DNA of 64,000 nt from Flavobacterium weaverense (lineage in GTDB: Bacteria; Bacteroidota; Bacteroidia; Flavobacteriales; Flavobacteriaceae): the NCBI RefSeq assembly GCF_003688495.1, contig NZ_REFH01000014.1, positions 36,347 through 100,346 of the forward strand, given 5' to 3'. The notes beneath the pieces were generated by a model. It searched no databases. It worked only from the letters and a program-made list of their open reading frames with translations, and had not been told where the DNA came from. This document shows positions 46,260-56,265 of the stretch, in pieces (positions within the stretch are counted from its first letter, which is position 1; each line of letters opens with the position of its first letter). Made by a program: the position numbers and the translations under genes.

Positions 46260-49200
46260 TTGATTAATTTAAACAATCAATTTTACTTCCTCAATGGTGG
46301 CGGCGAAATGGGACATCTTATTCGCGAAAAAAACTGGAATCAAACATCATTGGGCGATCCGTCAACTTGGCCACAAAATTTACAAACTACAGTTTCTTTA
46401 GTTCTTAACAATCCTTTTGCGATGTACGTTGCATGGGGAAAAGAACGTATCCAAATATACAACGACGCTTTCCGCACTATTTTAGGAAATCATAAACATC
46501 CGCATGCTTTAGGATCAACTTCTCATGAAACATTTTTAGAAATTCGGAATATTATTGAACCAATGTTTGATACGGTGATGAATGGCCAAGCAGTTGCTCA
46601 TTCTGATTTTATGTTGCCGTTAGATAGAAACGGTAAAAAGGAGGATTGCTACTTTGATTTTTCCTTCAGTCCAATTTTTTTAGAAAGTAGTGAAGTTGGA
46701 GGAATACTTGTTACGATTATTGAAACGACTTCACAGCACATTGCGGACGATGATTTGAAGGAAAGTGAGCAGCGATTTAAAGATATGGCTGATAATATAC
46801 CTAACTTATCTTGGATGGCAAATCCAGATGGTGAGGTGTATTGGTATAACAAAAAATGGTATGAATATACAGGAACAACTATCGAAGAAATGCAAGGTTG
46901 GGGTTGGAAGTCTGTATATAAAGAAGAAGAGCTTTCATCAATTTTAGAAGGATGGAATAATTCTCTACAAACAGGTATCCCTTTCGAAATGATGTATCCA
47001 ATAAAGCGTCATGATGGCGTTTATCATCATTTTTTGACTAGAGCGCTACCTTTAAAAAACGAAGAAGGAGTAATCGTTACGTGGTTTGGAACCAACACTG
47101 ATATTACTGCACAAAAAATAGCGGAAGAAGCCGTTGCGGAAAGTACTAATGAACTAGAGTTTGTTATTGAAGCAGCTAAACTAGGTACTTTTGACTTTGA
47201 CCCAATTTCAAATAAATTTTTTAGTAACAAGCGTTTGAAAAATTGGTTTGGACTTTCTGACGAGAAGGAAATTGATATTATTGAAGGAATAAAAGTTATC
47301 GCTGAATACGATAGAGAAAAGGTTGTGCAGGCGATTGCAGCTACCTTAGATTATTCTTCTGGAGGGAATTACGATATTTCATATGATGTTATTAATCCGC
47401 TTTCGAATAATAAAATAACGCTACATGTTAAGGGTAAAGCTTTGTTTAATAAAGAGAAAGTTGCTTACCGTTTTAATGGTACAGCAGAAGATATAACAGC
47501 GCAAACTATTGCACGTAAAAAATTAGAGCAGAGTGAGAATAATTTACGACTGATGATTTTGCAAGCTCCTATAGCCATATCCATACTTCGCGGTCCGGAT
47601 TATATAGTGGAAATTGCAAATAATAACGCGTTGAAATTATGGAATAAAACAGAAGATCAAATTGAAAATCTTTCCATTTTTGAATCAATACCTGAATTAG
47701 AACATCAAGGAATAAAAGAAATATTAGATAATGTGAGAGTCACTGGTGAACGCTTTGCTACTACGGAGCTTCCTATTGAAATCATGCGCAATGACAAGTT
47801 AGAGATTGTTTATATGAATTTTTCATATGAGCCTCTTTTCGACGAAGACGGCAATAGTAATAAAATAATGGCCATCGGATTTGATGTAACTGACCAAGTA
47901 ACTGCTCGTCACAAGATAGAAAAAAGCGAGCAAAGTATACGTAGTCTTGTCGAAAGCGCTCCATTTCCAATCGCTGTTTACACAGGTGAAGAGATGCGAA
48001 TTACTCTTGCCAATCAATCTGTTATTGAGGCGTGGGGAAAAGAAAGTGATGTAATAGGTAAATTATACAGTGATGTTTTGCCGGAACTAGCAAATCAAAA
48101 TATTTACGAACAAATACGAGGAGTTTACGCTTCAGGAATTGCTTTTAGCGCAAAGAATCAGCGTGTAGGAATAGTAAAGGATGGAATTCTTAAACATTTT
48201 TACTTTAACTACAGCTTTACTCCGTTACGAGATTCTCTAGGAAAGATTTACGGAGTAATGAACACTGCGGCCGAAGTAACAGAATTAAATGAAGCTAAGG
48301 AAAAAATTGAGGAAAGTGAAAAGCGTTTCCGAGATGCGATGCATCAAGCTCCTGTTGCAATGGTTATTTTAAGAGGTCAAAGTAATGTTGTGGAGATGGT
48401 TAATGCCACTTATCTAGAAATCGTTTATAAAACTGAGGACGAATTTTTAGGAAAGCCTTTATTTGAATCCTTACCAGAGGTAGAAGTTGTTATTGATCCA
48501 ATTATAAAAGGTATTTACGAAACTCAAAAAGCGTTTTTTGGTTACGAGTTTCCAGTAACTTTAAAACGATTTGGTAAGAGTGAATCCGCATATTTTAATT
48601 TTGTTTATCATCCACTTATTGAAGGTAATACCGTTACTGGAATAATGGTCGTTGCTACAGATGTAACTAATAATGTAAATGCAAAAAAGGCATTAGAAGA
48701 TAATGAACAAAGACTAAATCTAGTAATTAGTGCTAGTGAACTAGGAATATGGGAATTAGATTTAGTAACAGATGAAACTAAAGTTTCCGATCGTGCTCTA
48801 CAAATTTTAGGGGTTCCTAATGAAAAAAATCCTAAACGTGATTTACTTTCAAGTAAGATGCATCCAAGTGATATGGCAATCAGAAAATCTGCATTTGAAA
48901 AAGCTCTAAAAACGGGTGTGTTACATTATGAAATTAGAACTATTGTAGATGAGGTGATTCATTGGATTGAAGCTAAAGGGAAAGTGTTTTTTAATTCAGA
49001 TAATCGGGCAATTCGCATTATCGGAACTTTACGCGATGTCACTGAGGAGAAAAATATTCAAACTCAATTGCTTGAGAGAGAACAAAAATTTAGATTGTTA
49101 GCAGACTCGATGCCTCAGTTTGTATGGACTGCAGATAAGGAGGGCAATCTTAACTACTTTAATCAAGCCGTTTTTGATTTCTCTGGATATTCAAAGGAGG

Positions 49201-50228
49201 ACATGATCGAGCACGGTTGGATTTCCATTGTGCATGACGATGAAAGAGAAGCGAATATTGTAAAATGGCTCGAAGCAATTGCAACTGAAAAAGATTTTTT
49301 AATAGAGCATCGTTTTCGTAAAAGCGATGGGACTTACCGTTGGCAGTTAAGTCGCGCAATTCCGCAGCGCGATAAAGAGGGTAAAATTACAATGTGGGTA
49401 GGAACAAGTACCGACATTCAAGATCAGAAAATGTTTACGAACGAATTAGAAAGACAAGTTTCTGAAAGGACTAAAGAGCTTTTTAATAAAAATGAGGATT
49501 TGGAAAAGATGAACCGAGAATTGCAATCTTTTGCATATATCTCTAGTCATGATTTGCAGGAACCTCTTCGAAAAATCCAAACATTCGCTACCCAAATAAA
49601 AGAGGGTGAAAGTGAAAATCTTTCTCCAAAAGGCAAGGATAAATTTTTAAGAATGCAAAATGCTGCCAATAGAATGCAGACATTAATACAAGATTTACTT
49701 GCTTATTCTAGAACGAGCGTTCAAGAACGCGTTTTTGAAAAAGCTAAGCTGTCACTTATTGTAGAGGAAGTAAAGGAAGATTTAGAACAAGAATTTTTAG
49801 ACATTAATGATACAATTTCTATAATAAGTGATTGTGAAATCGACGTAATTCCATTTCAGTTTAGGCAATTGTTATTTAATTTGATAAGTAATTCATTAAA
49901 GTTTACAAAATCTGAAAACGCTCCAAAAATTATAATAGAATGTAAATCGGGATTAGGTTCTGAATTTGATAATCCAAAGCTAATTGATTCCAGAAACTAC
50001 TGTTATATAAAATTTCAGGATAATGGAATTGGTTTTGAAACGGAGTATAGTGAAAAAATCTTTGAAGTGTTTCAACGTTTACATGGTAAAGAAAAATTTG
50101 ACGGAACAGGAATTGGTCTAGCAATTGTTAAACGAATTGTAGACAATCACAATGGAATTATAACTGCAACTGGAATTTTAAACGAAGGAGCTACTTTTCA
50201 TATTTACATTCCTTATTCTGAAATGTAA
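46260..50228 (+). CDS. Multi-PAS sensor histidine kinase (about eight PAS domains)
   Basis: 1322 residues. The only fitting start is TTG at 46260: there is a stop codon two codons before it, and the conserved start FYFLNGGGEMG of this kinase family begins a few residues later. About eight PAS-type units follow, each about 120-130 residues (roughly 25-155, 165-290, 292-415, 420-545, 550-675, 680-805, 808-930, 935-1060), many ending in DIT or DVT. Then come a coiled linker, HisKA with H1097 (YISSHDLQEPLRK) and an HATPase domain (FDGTGIGLAIVKRI). No membrane segment or receiver is seen, so it is cytoplasmic and senses through PAS ligands, redox or light. The pair with the response regulator is adjacent and co-oriented. 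Confidence 0.93.
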   Translation: MINLNNQFYFLNGGGEMGHLIREKNWNQTSLGDPSTWPQNLQTTVSLVLNNPFAMYVAWGKERIQIYNDAFRTILGNHKHPHALGSTSHETFLEIRNIIEPMFDTVMNGQAVAHSDFMLPLDRNGKKEDCYFDFSFSPIFLESSEVGGILVTIIETTSQHIADDDLKESEQRFKDMADNIPNLSWMANPDGEVYWYNKKWYEYTGTTIEEMQGWGWKSVYKEEELSSILEGWNNSLQTGIPFEMMYPIKRHDGVYHHFLTRALPLKNEEGVIVTWFGTNTDITAQKIAEEAVAESTNELEFVIEAAKLGTFDFDPISNKFFSNKRLKNWFGLSDEKEIDIIEGIKVIAEYDREKVVQAIAATLDYSSGGNYDISYDVINPLSNNKITLHVKGKALFNKEKVAYRFNGTAEDITAQTIARKKLEQSENNLRLMILQAPIAISILRGPDYIVEIANNNALKLWNKTEDQIENLSIFESIPELEHQGIKEILDNVRVTGERFATTELPIEIMRNDKLEIVYMNFSYEPLFDEDGNSNKIMAIGFDVTDQVTARHKIEKSEQSIRSLVESAPFPIAVYTGEEMRITLANQSVIEAWGKESDVIGKLYSDVLPELANQNIYEQIRGVYASGIAFSAKNQRVGIVKDGILKHFYFNYSFTPLRDSLGKIYGVMNTAAEVTELNEAKEKIEESEKRFRDAMHQAPVAMVILRGQSNVVEMVNATYLEIVYKTEDEFLGKPLFESLPEVEVVIDPIIKGIYETQKAFFGYEFPVTLKRFGKSESAYFNFVYHPLIEGNTVTGIMVVATDVTNNVNAKKALEDNEQRLNLVISASELGIWELDLVTDETKVSDRALQILGVPNEKNPKRDLLSSKMHPSDMAIRKSAFEKALKTGVLHYEIRTIVDEVIHWIEAKGKVFFNSDNRAIRIIGTLRDVTEEKNIQTQLLEREQKFRLLADSMPQFVWTADKEGNLNYFNQAVFDFSGYSKEDMIEHGWISIVHDDEREANIVKWLEAIATEKDFLIEHRFRKSDGTYRWQLSRAIPQRDKEGKITMWVGTSTDIQDQKMFTNELERQVSERTKELFNKNEDLEKMNRELQSFAYISSHDLQEPLRKIQTFATQIKEGESENLSPKGKDKFLRMQNAANRMQTLIQDLLAYSRTSVQERVFEKAKLSLIVEEVKEDLEQEFLDINDTISIISDCEIDVIPFQFRQLLFNLISNSLKFTKSENAPKIIIECKSGLGSEFDNPKLIDSRNYCYIKFQDNGIGFETEYSEKIFEVFQRLHGKEKFDGTGIGLAIVKRIVDNHNGIITATGILNEGATFHIYIPYSEM

Positions 50229-50267
50229 AAATTACAATTCTTGTAAAATCATAAGCTTTCGACAAGT

Positions 50268-50306
50268 TAAAAAATGTTCGTCATTCAATTGACGGACATT
50301 TTTTTT
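50268..50306 (+). terminator. Terminator of the multi-PAS kinase operon
   Basis: AAAAATGTTCGTCA (to 50283) pairs with TGACGGACATTTTT (from 50290), about 13 pairs with one T-G wobble and a six-base loop, ending in eight or more T. It lies about 40 bases after the stop. Confidence 0.85.
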
Positions 50307-50636
50307 GTCTTGCTAATTACTTATTCGAACCAAAATTTAAAAATCCTTATTTTTTTCGCTTCAATTCATCCGTTGACTCATTTAAAGGAAAAAGATATAA
50401 TAACGAAATTACATAATGCATCAAACTTAAAATTCTATAAAATTTTTCAAATATTCAGTAAATGAATAATGAGGTGATTATTTAATTTTATACTAGAGTA
50501 ATTCTGGAAATATTTTGGCTTTTAGTAGAAAATTTTGGATAGAATCCATTACATTATTGTCTTGTTATCATTTAATCAACAATTCTTCTAAGCCTTTACT
50601 CTGTTAAATTATAATTTTCAATATGATATAATTTTA
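50307..50636. other. Intergenic stretch after the kinase operon
   Basis: About 330 AT-rich bases. A 63-codon open frame overlaps the terminator and this stretch but has no gene-like sequence. Nothing else supported. Confidence 0.45.
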
Positions 50637-52343
50637 ATGAAAACTAAAAAACGAATTGCTATTGTAGGCGGAGGACCAAGTGCATTATTTCTATTTAAAA
50701 GATTAATTCATTCGGGGATCTCTGATTTTGAAGTAGACATATTTGAAAGAAAAAAAGTTCTTGGTGCAGGAATGCCGTATAGTCAAGAGGGAGCAAATAG
50801 AGAACATATTACAAATGTATCGGGTAATGAAACTCCAGAATTAGTTTCTTCAGTTGTGGAGTGGTTAAAAGAGCAGCCTAATGAATTATTAAAATCATTT
50901 GATATTGATATTACTACGATAAACGATTATAAAGTACTTCCTAGATTGCTTTTTGGCTATTATTTGACAGCTCAATTTGATTTACTCTTACAAATTGCTT
51001 CAGATTTAAAGATAAAAACTACAGTTCGTTATGAAAGTGAAGTATTAGACATCAAATATGATAATGAAAATAAGGAAGTTTGGCTCTACACTTCACAGTC
51101 AGAACTAAAATTTGATGATGTGATAATTTGTACAGGTCACTCTTGGCCATCTAAATGGGAAGGTAAGCATGAAGGATGTTTTGATTCGCCTTATCCTCCT
51201 TCAAAACTTGAATTAAATTTAAATCACCCAGTTGCATTGAGAGGTTCGTCGTTAACAGCGATTGACGCTATACGAACATTAGCAAGGAAAAACGGAAAGT
51301 TTTCAACAGATGAAGATGGAAATTTAAATTATACTCTAAATAAAGAAAGTACGAATTTCAGCATTGTGATGCATTCTAGAGAAGGTTTGCTTCCAGCGCT
51401 TCGGTTCCATTTGGAAGATTCTCATTTAAGTAATGACTCGTTATTAACTCCAGAAGAAATACAAGATCATAAAGATAACAATGATGGGTTTTTATCATTA
51501 GATTATATTTTCCAAAAAGATTTTAAGGACATATTCAAAGATAAAGATCCTGATTTTTATCCAAAAATAAAAGATTTAAAGATCGAAGAATTTGTCGATG
51601 CAATGATGGAGCTGCGAATTCGCTTGGATTCCTTTCAATTACTAAAAGCAGAATATATTGAAGCGGAAAAATCGATAAAAAGGCAGGAATCTATTTACTG
51701 GAAGGAAATGCTTGCGGTTTTAAGTTTTGCAATGAATCACCCTGCTAAGTACTTCTCTGCCGAAGACATGGAAAGGTTGCACAAGGTTTTAATGCCATTA
51801 ATAAGTATTATTATAGCTTTTGTTCCGCAAAAATCGTGTATCGATCTTTTGGCTCTTTACCAAGCTGGAGTTTTGTCAATAGTTTCGGTAGGTCACGACA
51901 GTGAAATTGAGCCACAAGAGGAAGGTATTATTTATAAGTACTATGATGAAAAAAATACTTTGCATTCGCAGTCCTATCGTACGTTTATAGACTGTGTAGG
52001 ACAGCCTCATTTATCTTTCAAAGATTTTCCTTTTGCTAGTTTGAAAGCAGACAAGAATGTTAGCGCAGCTAGATTGCGATTTCAAAATAACAAGATGGGT
52101 AAGCTTGCATTGTCGAAAGGAGATTCAAGCGTTGAGGTTGATAGTCAAGGGAATTATTATAGGACAGTATCTGGAATTAGTATAAATGATAAGTTCCAGA
52201 TTCTAGATCATTATGGTGCTTATAATGAAAATATTTACATCATGGCAGTTCCTTATATTGGAGGCTTCAATCCTGATTATTCTGGACTCGATTTTTGTGA
52301 AGCAACATCGCTACATATTGTTAAAAGTATTCTTGGTATGTAA
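50637..52343 (+). CDS. FAD/NAD(P)-binding oxidoreductase-like protein
   Basis: 568 residues. The N-terminus MKTKKRIAIVGGGPSALFLF is a Rossmann dinucleotide-binding motif (GGGPSA). A second block, KFDDVIICTGHSWPS (about 157-171), fits the FAD/NAD(P)-binding family with the NAD_binding_9 pattern, and VGHDSEIEPQEEGI lies in the C-terminal half. Near the C-terminus, VPYIGGFNPDYSGLDFCE is also conserved-looking. The protein has no signal peptide or membrane segment and should be a soluble flavoprotein. The substrate is not known. It stands alone with about 400 bases before it and 240 after it. Confidence 0.78.
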   Translation: MKTKKRIAIVGGGPSALFLFKRLIHSGISDFEVDIFERKKVLGAGMPYSQEGANREHITNVSGNETPELVSSVVEWLKEQPNELLKSFDIDITTINDYKVLPRLLFGYYLTAQFDLLLQIASDLKIKTTVRYESEVLDIKYDNENKEVWLYTSQSELKFDDVIICTGHSWPSKWEGKHEGCFDSPYPPSKLELNLNHPVALRGSSLTAIDAIRTLARKNGKFSTDEDGNLNYTLNKESTNFSIVMHSREGLLPALRFHLEDSHLSNDSLLTPEEIQDHKDNNDGFLSLDYIFQKDFKDIFKDKDPDFYPKIKDLKIEEFVDAMMELRIRLDSFQLLKAEYIEAEKSIKRQESIYWKEMLAVLSFAMNHPAKYFSAEDMERLHKVLMPLISIIIAFVPQKSCIDLLALYQAGVLSIVSVGHDSEIEPQEEGIIYKYYDEKNTLHSQSYRTFIDCVGQPHLSFKDFPFASLKADKNVSAARLRFQNNKMGKLALSKGDSSVEVDSQGNYYRTVSGISINDKFQILDHYGAYNENIYIMAVPYIGGFNPDYSGLDFCEATSLHIVKSILGM

Positions 52344-52580
52344 CTAGCATTAATTCCCAAAGTAGTGGCTTTTGCAATCGTAATTCGAAAAAGTTAATCG
52401 TCAAAGCATTTTCGAAAAATTAAAACATGGATACTGGTAAGAATTTGCGATTAAATAGCTAATTATTTCTAACAACCTGGTACCAACATTAGATTCCATT
52501 TTGAAATAGTAGAAACACTCTTTACTTTATATTTTAAAAACGATATCTTTAGAGATAAAAATGTTTTAAAGAGTATAATC

Positions 52581-52949
52581 ATGATAGATTCCTTGAACGC
52601 TATATCTCAAAATCCATTAATAAATATTCCTTTTTTTGTCGGATTAATATTTGTGGCGGCTGGAATTATTACGCGCTCATTTCCTCCGCGAAAAATTAAT
52701 TCACTTTATGGCTATCGATCAACTAGTTCAATGAAAAGTCAAGAGAGATGGACTTTTGCTCAGGAATATTCATCTAAAGAAATGATTAAATTAGGTTTAC
52801 TTCTTTTTATATGCGGCTTTCTGGGTTTGATTACTAATTTTAATGATTCTGTAAATTTAGCTTTAGGTTTGGGATTAATGTTTTTAATTTTGACAGTGCT
52901 AATTTGGAGAGTTGAGAAAGCGATTAAATCCAAATTCAATGGTAATTAA
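52581..52949 (+). CDS. SdpI-family small membrane protein
   Basis: 122 residues. Three hydrophobic helices (about 16-33, 72-88, 92-109) and the loop RSFPPRKINSLYGYRSTSSMKSQERWTFAQ, with PPR.IN..YGYR and W.FAQ, are the signature of SdpI-like proteins. In Bacillus subtilis SdpI gives immunity to the SdpC toxin, but most family members, including this short type, have unknown roles. No toxin gene is near. The PH-domain gene follows 158 bases later on the same strand. Confidence 0.82.
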   Translation: MIDSLNAISQNPLINIPFFVGLIFVAAGIITRSFPPRKINSLYGYRSTSSMKSQERWTFAQEYSSKEMIKLGLLLFICGFLGLITNFNDSVNLALGLGLMFLILTVLIWRVEKAIKSKFNGN

Positions 52950-53107
52950 GAGTATAAATTTCAGGGCTGGACTTAAAGGTTTTTATAATTCACACATGTC
53001 TGGACCGCACAAACTTTAAGGTAAAATAGTAGAGTTATAGACAACGATTCTGTGAAGAGAATTTTTCGTGAGAGCCAAGCTTAATAATGTAGAATAAGGA
53101 TAATAAA

Positions 53108-53527
53108 ATGATAAAACGGTATAAATCGAAGATAGGTCTTGAATTAGTAATCCCGTTAACTTTAATATTTGGTACTACTTTATTTTTACAATTAATTGTA
53201 GAGCAAAATTTGTTAGCGATCGCAATAGTAGTACTTATCATTATTTTAATAGTTCATATGTTTGTAACGACTCATTACACTATCAACGGAGATATTTTAG
53301 AAATTAAGTGTGGTTTTACATTTAAAGAAACAGTTGATATCAAAACAATAAAAAGCATTTCAGAAACTAATACTATTTTAAGTGCGCCAGCAACATCGAT
53401 TGATAGGATCGAAATTCAATATGGGAAATTTGATTCAGTTGTTATTTCGCCAAAGCAAAAGCTGGAATTTATAAATGACATTGTTGCAATAAATCCAGCT
53501 GTAGTATTACACTTCAAAATTAAGTAA
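53108..53527 (+). CDS. Membrane protein with bacterial PH domain (YyaB-like)
   Basis: 139 residues. Two hydrophobic segments near 12-30 (LVIPLTLIFGTTLFLQLIV) and 33-51 (LLAIAIVVLIIILIVHMFV) are followed by a soluble domain: THYTINGDILEIKCGF, VDIKTIKSISETN, APATSIDRIEIQYGKFDSVVISPKQKLEFI. This order fits the bPH_4 (formerly DUF1200) family, from memory. The role is unknown; a membrane-associated PH-like fold is expected. It follows the SdpI-like gene on the same strand. Confidence 0.78.
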   Translation: MIKRYKSKIGLELVIPLTLIFGTTLFLQLIVEQNLLAIAIVVLIIILIVHMFVTTHYTINGDILEIKCGFTFKETVDIKTIKSISETNTILSAPATSIDRIEIQYGKFDSVVISPKQKLEFINDIVAINPAVVLHFKIK

Positions 53528-54147
53528 ATGCTGAACTTTCAATAATGCATGCGGAATTCGGTTTAAAAATATAATCAGGCAGGACTTTTTTGCTGTTATA
53601 TATTAATTGCTTTTAATCACTTGATAAACTCAAAAGATTTCTCCTCAGTAATTTTATAGCTCTGATTAATTAAAAATATAATGGTTTATTTCGATGTAAA
53701 TCAATCAATATCCTCTTCATTATTTAAGTTATATTTTATAATGTAGTAGTTTTGACTGGTTATAATTATTTTTTATTCTCCTATATATAGACTCTGGATA
53801 TTTTGTAAGAATGTCTTTTATCTTACAAACATTTAAATACTGAATAATTTACTGCTTTATTGATTCTTTGAAAGATGAAAATGTTAATTAACTTTTTCGT
53901 GTTCCTAATTTTTAGCTGTTTTATTATCACAAAATACGTCATATGCTTTTCTATTGTACAATTTTTTAAATATAAATTGAAGAAATGTAAGAAATATGTA
54001 ATTAATATAGGATCGAAAGAAAAGCGAAGTTACTGTTATAAATTAATGTATATTTCGAAGTAACTCTTTAATTTTCAAAATTTTGATTTTTAGGAAGTGG
54101 GAAATCTTAACTTCACGTTTAATATAATATTAATTCTAATTTAGCAA
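53528..54147. other. Intergenic stretch before the coiled-coil kinase
   Basis: About 620 AT-rich bases. A 62-codon frame (53875-54063) starts hydrophobic but ends in a basic tail with no match I know; I do not call it a gene. No hairpin terminator is clear. Confidence 0.4.
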
Positions 54148-55560
54148 ATGAGTGAAAAGGCAACATACGAAGAATTAGAAAATAAAATTACCAACTTAGA
54201 GAAGGAAAATAAAATTCTTAATTTAAATTTCTCTATCCAAAATTTAGAAAACGAAAAAAGTTTAGCAGAATTGAAGGTTGCTACTATTAAAATTGTACAT
54301 CAAAATTTAGAGAAAGAAAAACGAGCTGCAGAATTGAAGATTGCTAATATAGAACTTGCGCACCAAAGTAGAGAAAAGAAAAAGCGTGCGGCAGAATTAG
54401 CGATTGCAAATATAGAACTTGAATTTCAAAGCGAAGAAAAAGAAAAACGTGCTGCCGAACTTAAAATCGCAAGTATTGAGCTTGAATATCAAAGCAAAGA
54501 AAAAGAAAAGCGCGCAGACGAATTGAGAATTGCTAATATTGAACTTCGATACCAAGTTGAGGAGAAGAAGAAGCGAGCTACGGAGTTACGAACCGTAAAA
54601 AAAGAGTTAAAATATCAAAATCAAGAAAAACAAGAGCGGGAAGCTGCATTAATTATTGCAAATATTGAACTTGTTTTTCAAAACGAAGAGAAAGCGCGTA
54701 GAGCTTCAGAATTTATGGTTTCTAAAATCAAGCTTGCTCAACAGAGTGAAGAGAATGAAAAATTAGAGCAGGAGTTGACTATTGCGACCCTAGCAGTTTC
54801 ACTTCAATCAGAACTAATAGTTGCAAAAGAAAAAGCTGAGGCAAATGAGATTCAGTTAAGAGAACTTAATGCCACTAAAGATAAAATGTTTTCTATTATT
54901 GCACATGATCTGCGAGGTCCTTTAAATAATATTCTTGGCTTTTCTGAATTGTTGATTGAAAACGAAAGTAATTATAAGGGTGAAGAAATTAATGACTTTT
55001 TAAAAATTATAAGTGCTTCTGCAAAAAACACGATTATTTTGCTTGACAACTTGCTCAATTGGGCTAAGTTACAAATAGGCCAAATTAATTTTAGTCCAAT
55101 TAAAATGGTACTTTCAAATGTGGTTCAAGAAATATTTGAGCTTTCAGATTTTAGTGTAAAGGACAAAAATATTGTTTTAAAATATGTTGAGCCAGAGGTG
55201 ATTGAGTTTTTTGGTGATTTTAATATATTAAAAGTTGTTCTGAGAAACCTTATTTCTAACGCAGTAAAATTTACAAATGATAGTGGAGAAATTATAGTTT
55301 ATGCAGTAATGTGTGGCAATTTTATTGAAATTTCAGTTTCTGACAATGGAATTGGAATGCCTGCACAAAGGGTAGAAACTTTGTTTCATATTGAAACTAT
55401 TAAAACTACACTTGGAACTGCAGGCGAGAAAGGTGCTGGTTTAGGATTAATTCTTTGTAAAGATTTTGTCGAAAAGCTTGGAGGGAAAATTTGGGCTTCG
55501 AGTGAACTAGGCGTTGGGAGCAACTTTAAATTTACGTTACCGATTATCAGAGCCCAATAA
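54148..55560 (+). CDS. Histidine kinase with long coiled-coil repeat region
   Basis: 470 residues. Residues 33-221 are nine 21-residue units, each three heptads, of the type EKEKRAAELKIANIELEFQS, so a long coiled coil. Then come HisKA with H253 (MFSIIAHDLRGPLNNILGFS), the N box NLISNAVKFTNDSG, G1 VSDNGIGMP, and G2 GEKGAGLGLILCKDF. There is no sensor domain, membrane helix or receiver, so input must come through the coil or partners. Kinases with such repeats are common in Flavobacteriia. No response regulator is adjacent. Confidence 0.92.
   Translation: MSEKATYEELENKITNLEKENKILNLNFSIQNLENEKSLAELKVATIKIVHQNLEKEKRAAELKIANIELAHQSREKKKRAAELAIANIELEFQSEEKEKRAAELKIASIELEYQSKEKEKRADELRIANIELRYQVEEKKKRATELRTVKKELKYQNQEKQEREAALIIANIELVFQNEEKARRASEFMVSKIKLAQQSEENEKLEQELTIATLAVSLQSELIVAKEKAEANEIQLRELNATKDKMFSIIAHDLRGPLNNILGFSELLIENESNYKGEEINDFLKIISASAKNTIILLDNLLNWAKLQIGQINFSPIKMVLSNVVQEIFELSDFSVKDKNIVLKYVEPEVIEFFGDFNILKVVLRNLISNAVKFTNDSGEIIVYAVMCGNFIEISVSDNGIGMPAQRVETLFHIETIKTTLGTAGEKGAGLGLILCKDFVEKLGGKIWASSELGVGSNFKFTLPIIRAQ
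54244..54810 (+). repeat. Nine 63-bp in-frame repeats coding for coiled coil
   Basis: Nine tandem units, each 21 codons, with the pattern EKxKRAxELxIANIELxxQx. The units have diverged, especially the last four, so they are not a recent expansion. Copy number could still differ between strains. Confidence 0.85.
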
Positions 55561-56265
55561 AAATAATTTATCAAATCGCGTTATCTGAAACAAAGTGATG
55601 GTAATAATTACTTTTAAAAAATTAGACTAAAAATTAAAGCTGATCATTAATTAGGAGAAAATATATAGTAACCCCCAATTCTCCAAAACGAAACTGAGAC
55701 ACTAAAATTTCAGATAATAGCCTTTGAACAACATTTAAAAGTAGTACCTGTTTAGTCCATTGAAGTATGGTGAGATAAGCAGTTAAATTAAATTCATACT
55801 TTTTATTTCAGGCAAATTTTAGTTAATATTATTTGTACTTCTGTATTTAACAACTTATAATCGTAAACTATAAACTTTTAGCTCTAGAATTTTAATCGTG
55901 TGATATTAAACGACATTGAAATTTATCGAATTGTAGAAAATAATATAGATAACATCCATTTAGTAGCAGTGTTGATTTGATACTCATATAAATCTTGATT
56001 TTTTCAATTACAATTTATTTCGAATTAGATAATTTTTGCTATGACTTTTTTGCATCTACAAAAAGACAAATGGTCCTTTTAACGCAGAAATAAAAAACTC
56101 TGCAAAATTTTTTTATTGCATTTTCACTTGACATTAAAGGCAAAGAAATTTGCTGATTTATTTATTTTTAAAATATTTTTCAGCTAACTAGTATTATCTT
56201 GCTTAAAATTATAAAAGAAAGATACACTAAAAATAGTACAATTAAAAAAAACACATTAAGCCACA
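55561..56265. other. Intergenic stretch between kinase and lipoprotein genes
   Basis: About 700 AT-rich bases without a credible gene. A 27-codon frame near 55690 (ILQNETETLKFQIIAFEQHL) could be a decayed remnant, but nothing supports it. No clear terminator or repeat. Confidence 0.4.

Noticed and set aside
50274..50465. 63-codon open frame
   Set aside because: It overlaps the kinase terminator hairpin, has no family features and low-complexity AT-driven residues.
53875..54063. 62-codon hydrophobic open frame
   Set aside because: One hydrophobic stretch then a Lys/Tyr-rich tail typical of AT-rich chance translation; no context or start signal supports it.
54244..54810. Regular 63-bp repeats considered as an array
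   Set aside because: They are in frame, diverged and encode heptads of a kinase coiled coil, with no spacer structure, so not a CRISPR array.
55685..55770. Short frame ILQNETETLKFQIIAFEQHL
   Set aside because: Only about 27 codons with no start and no recognised family; could be a relic but cannot be supported.
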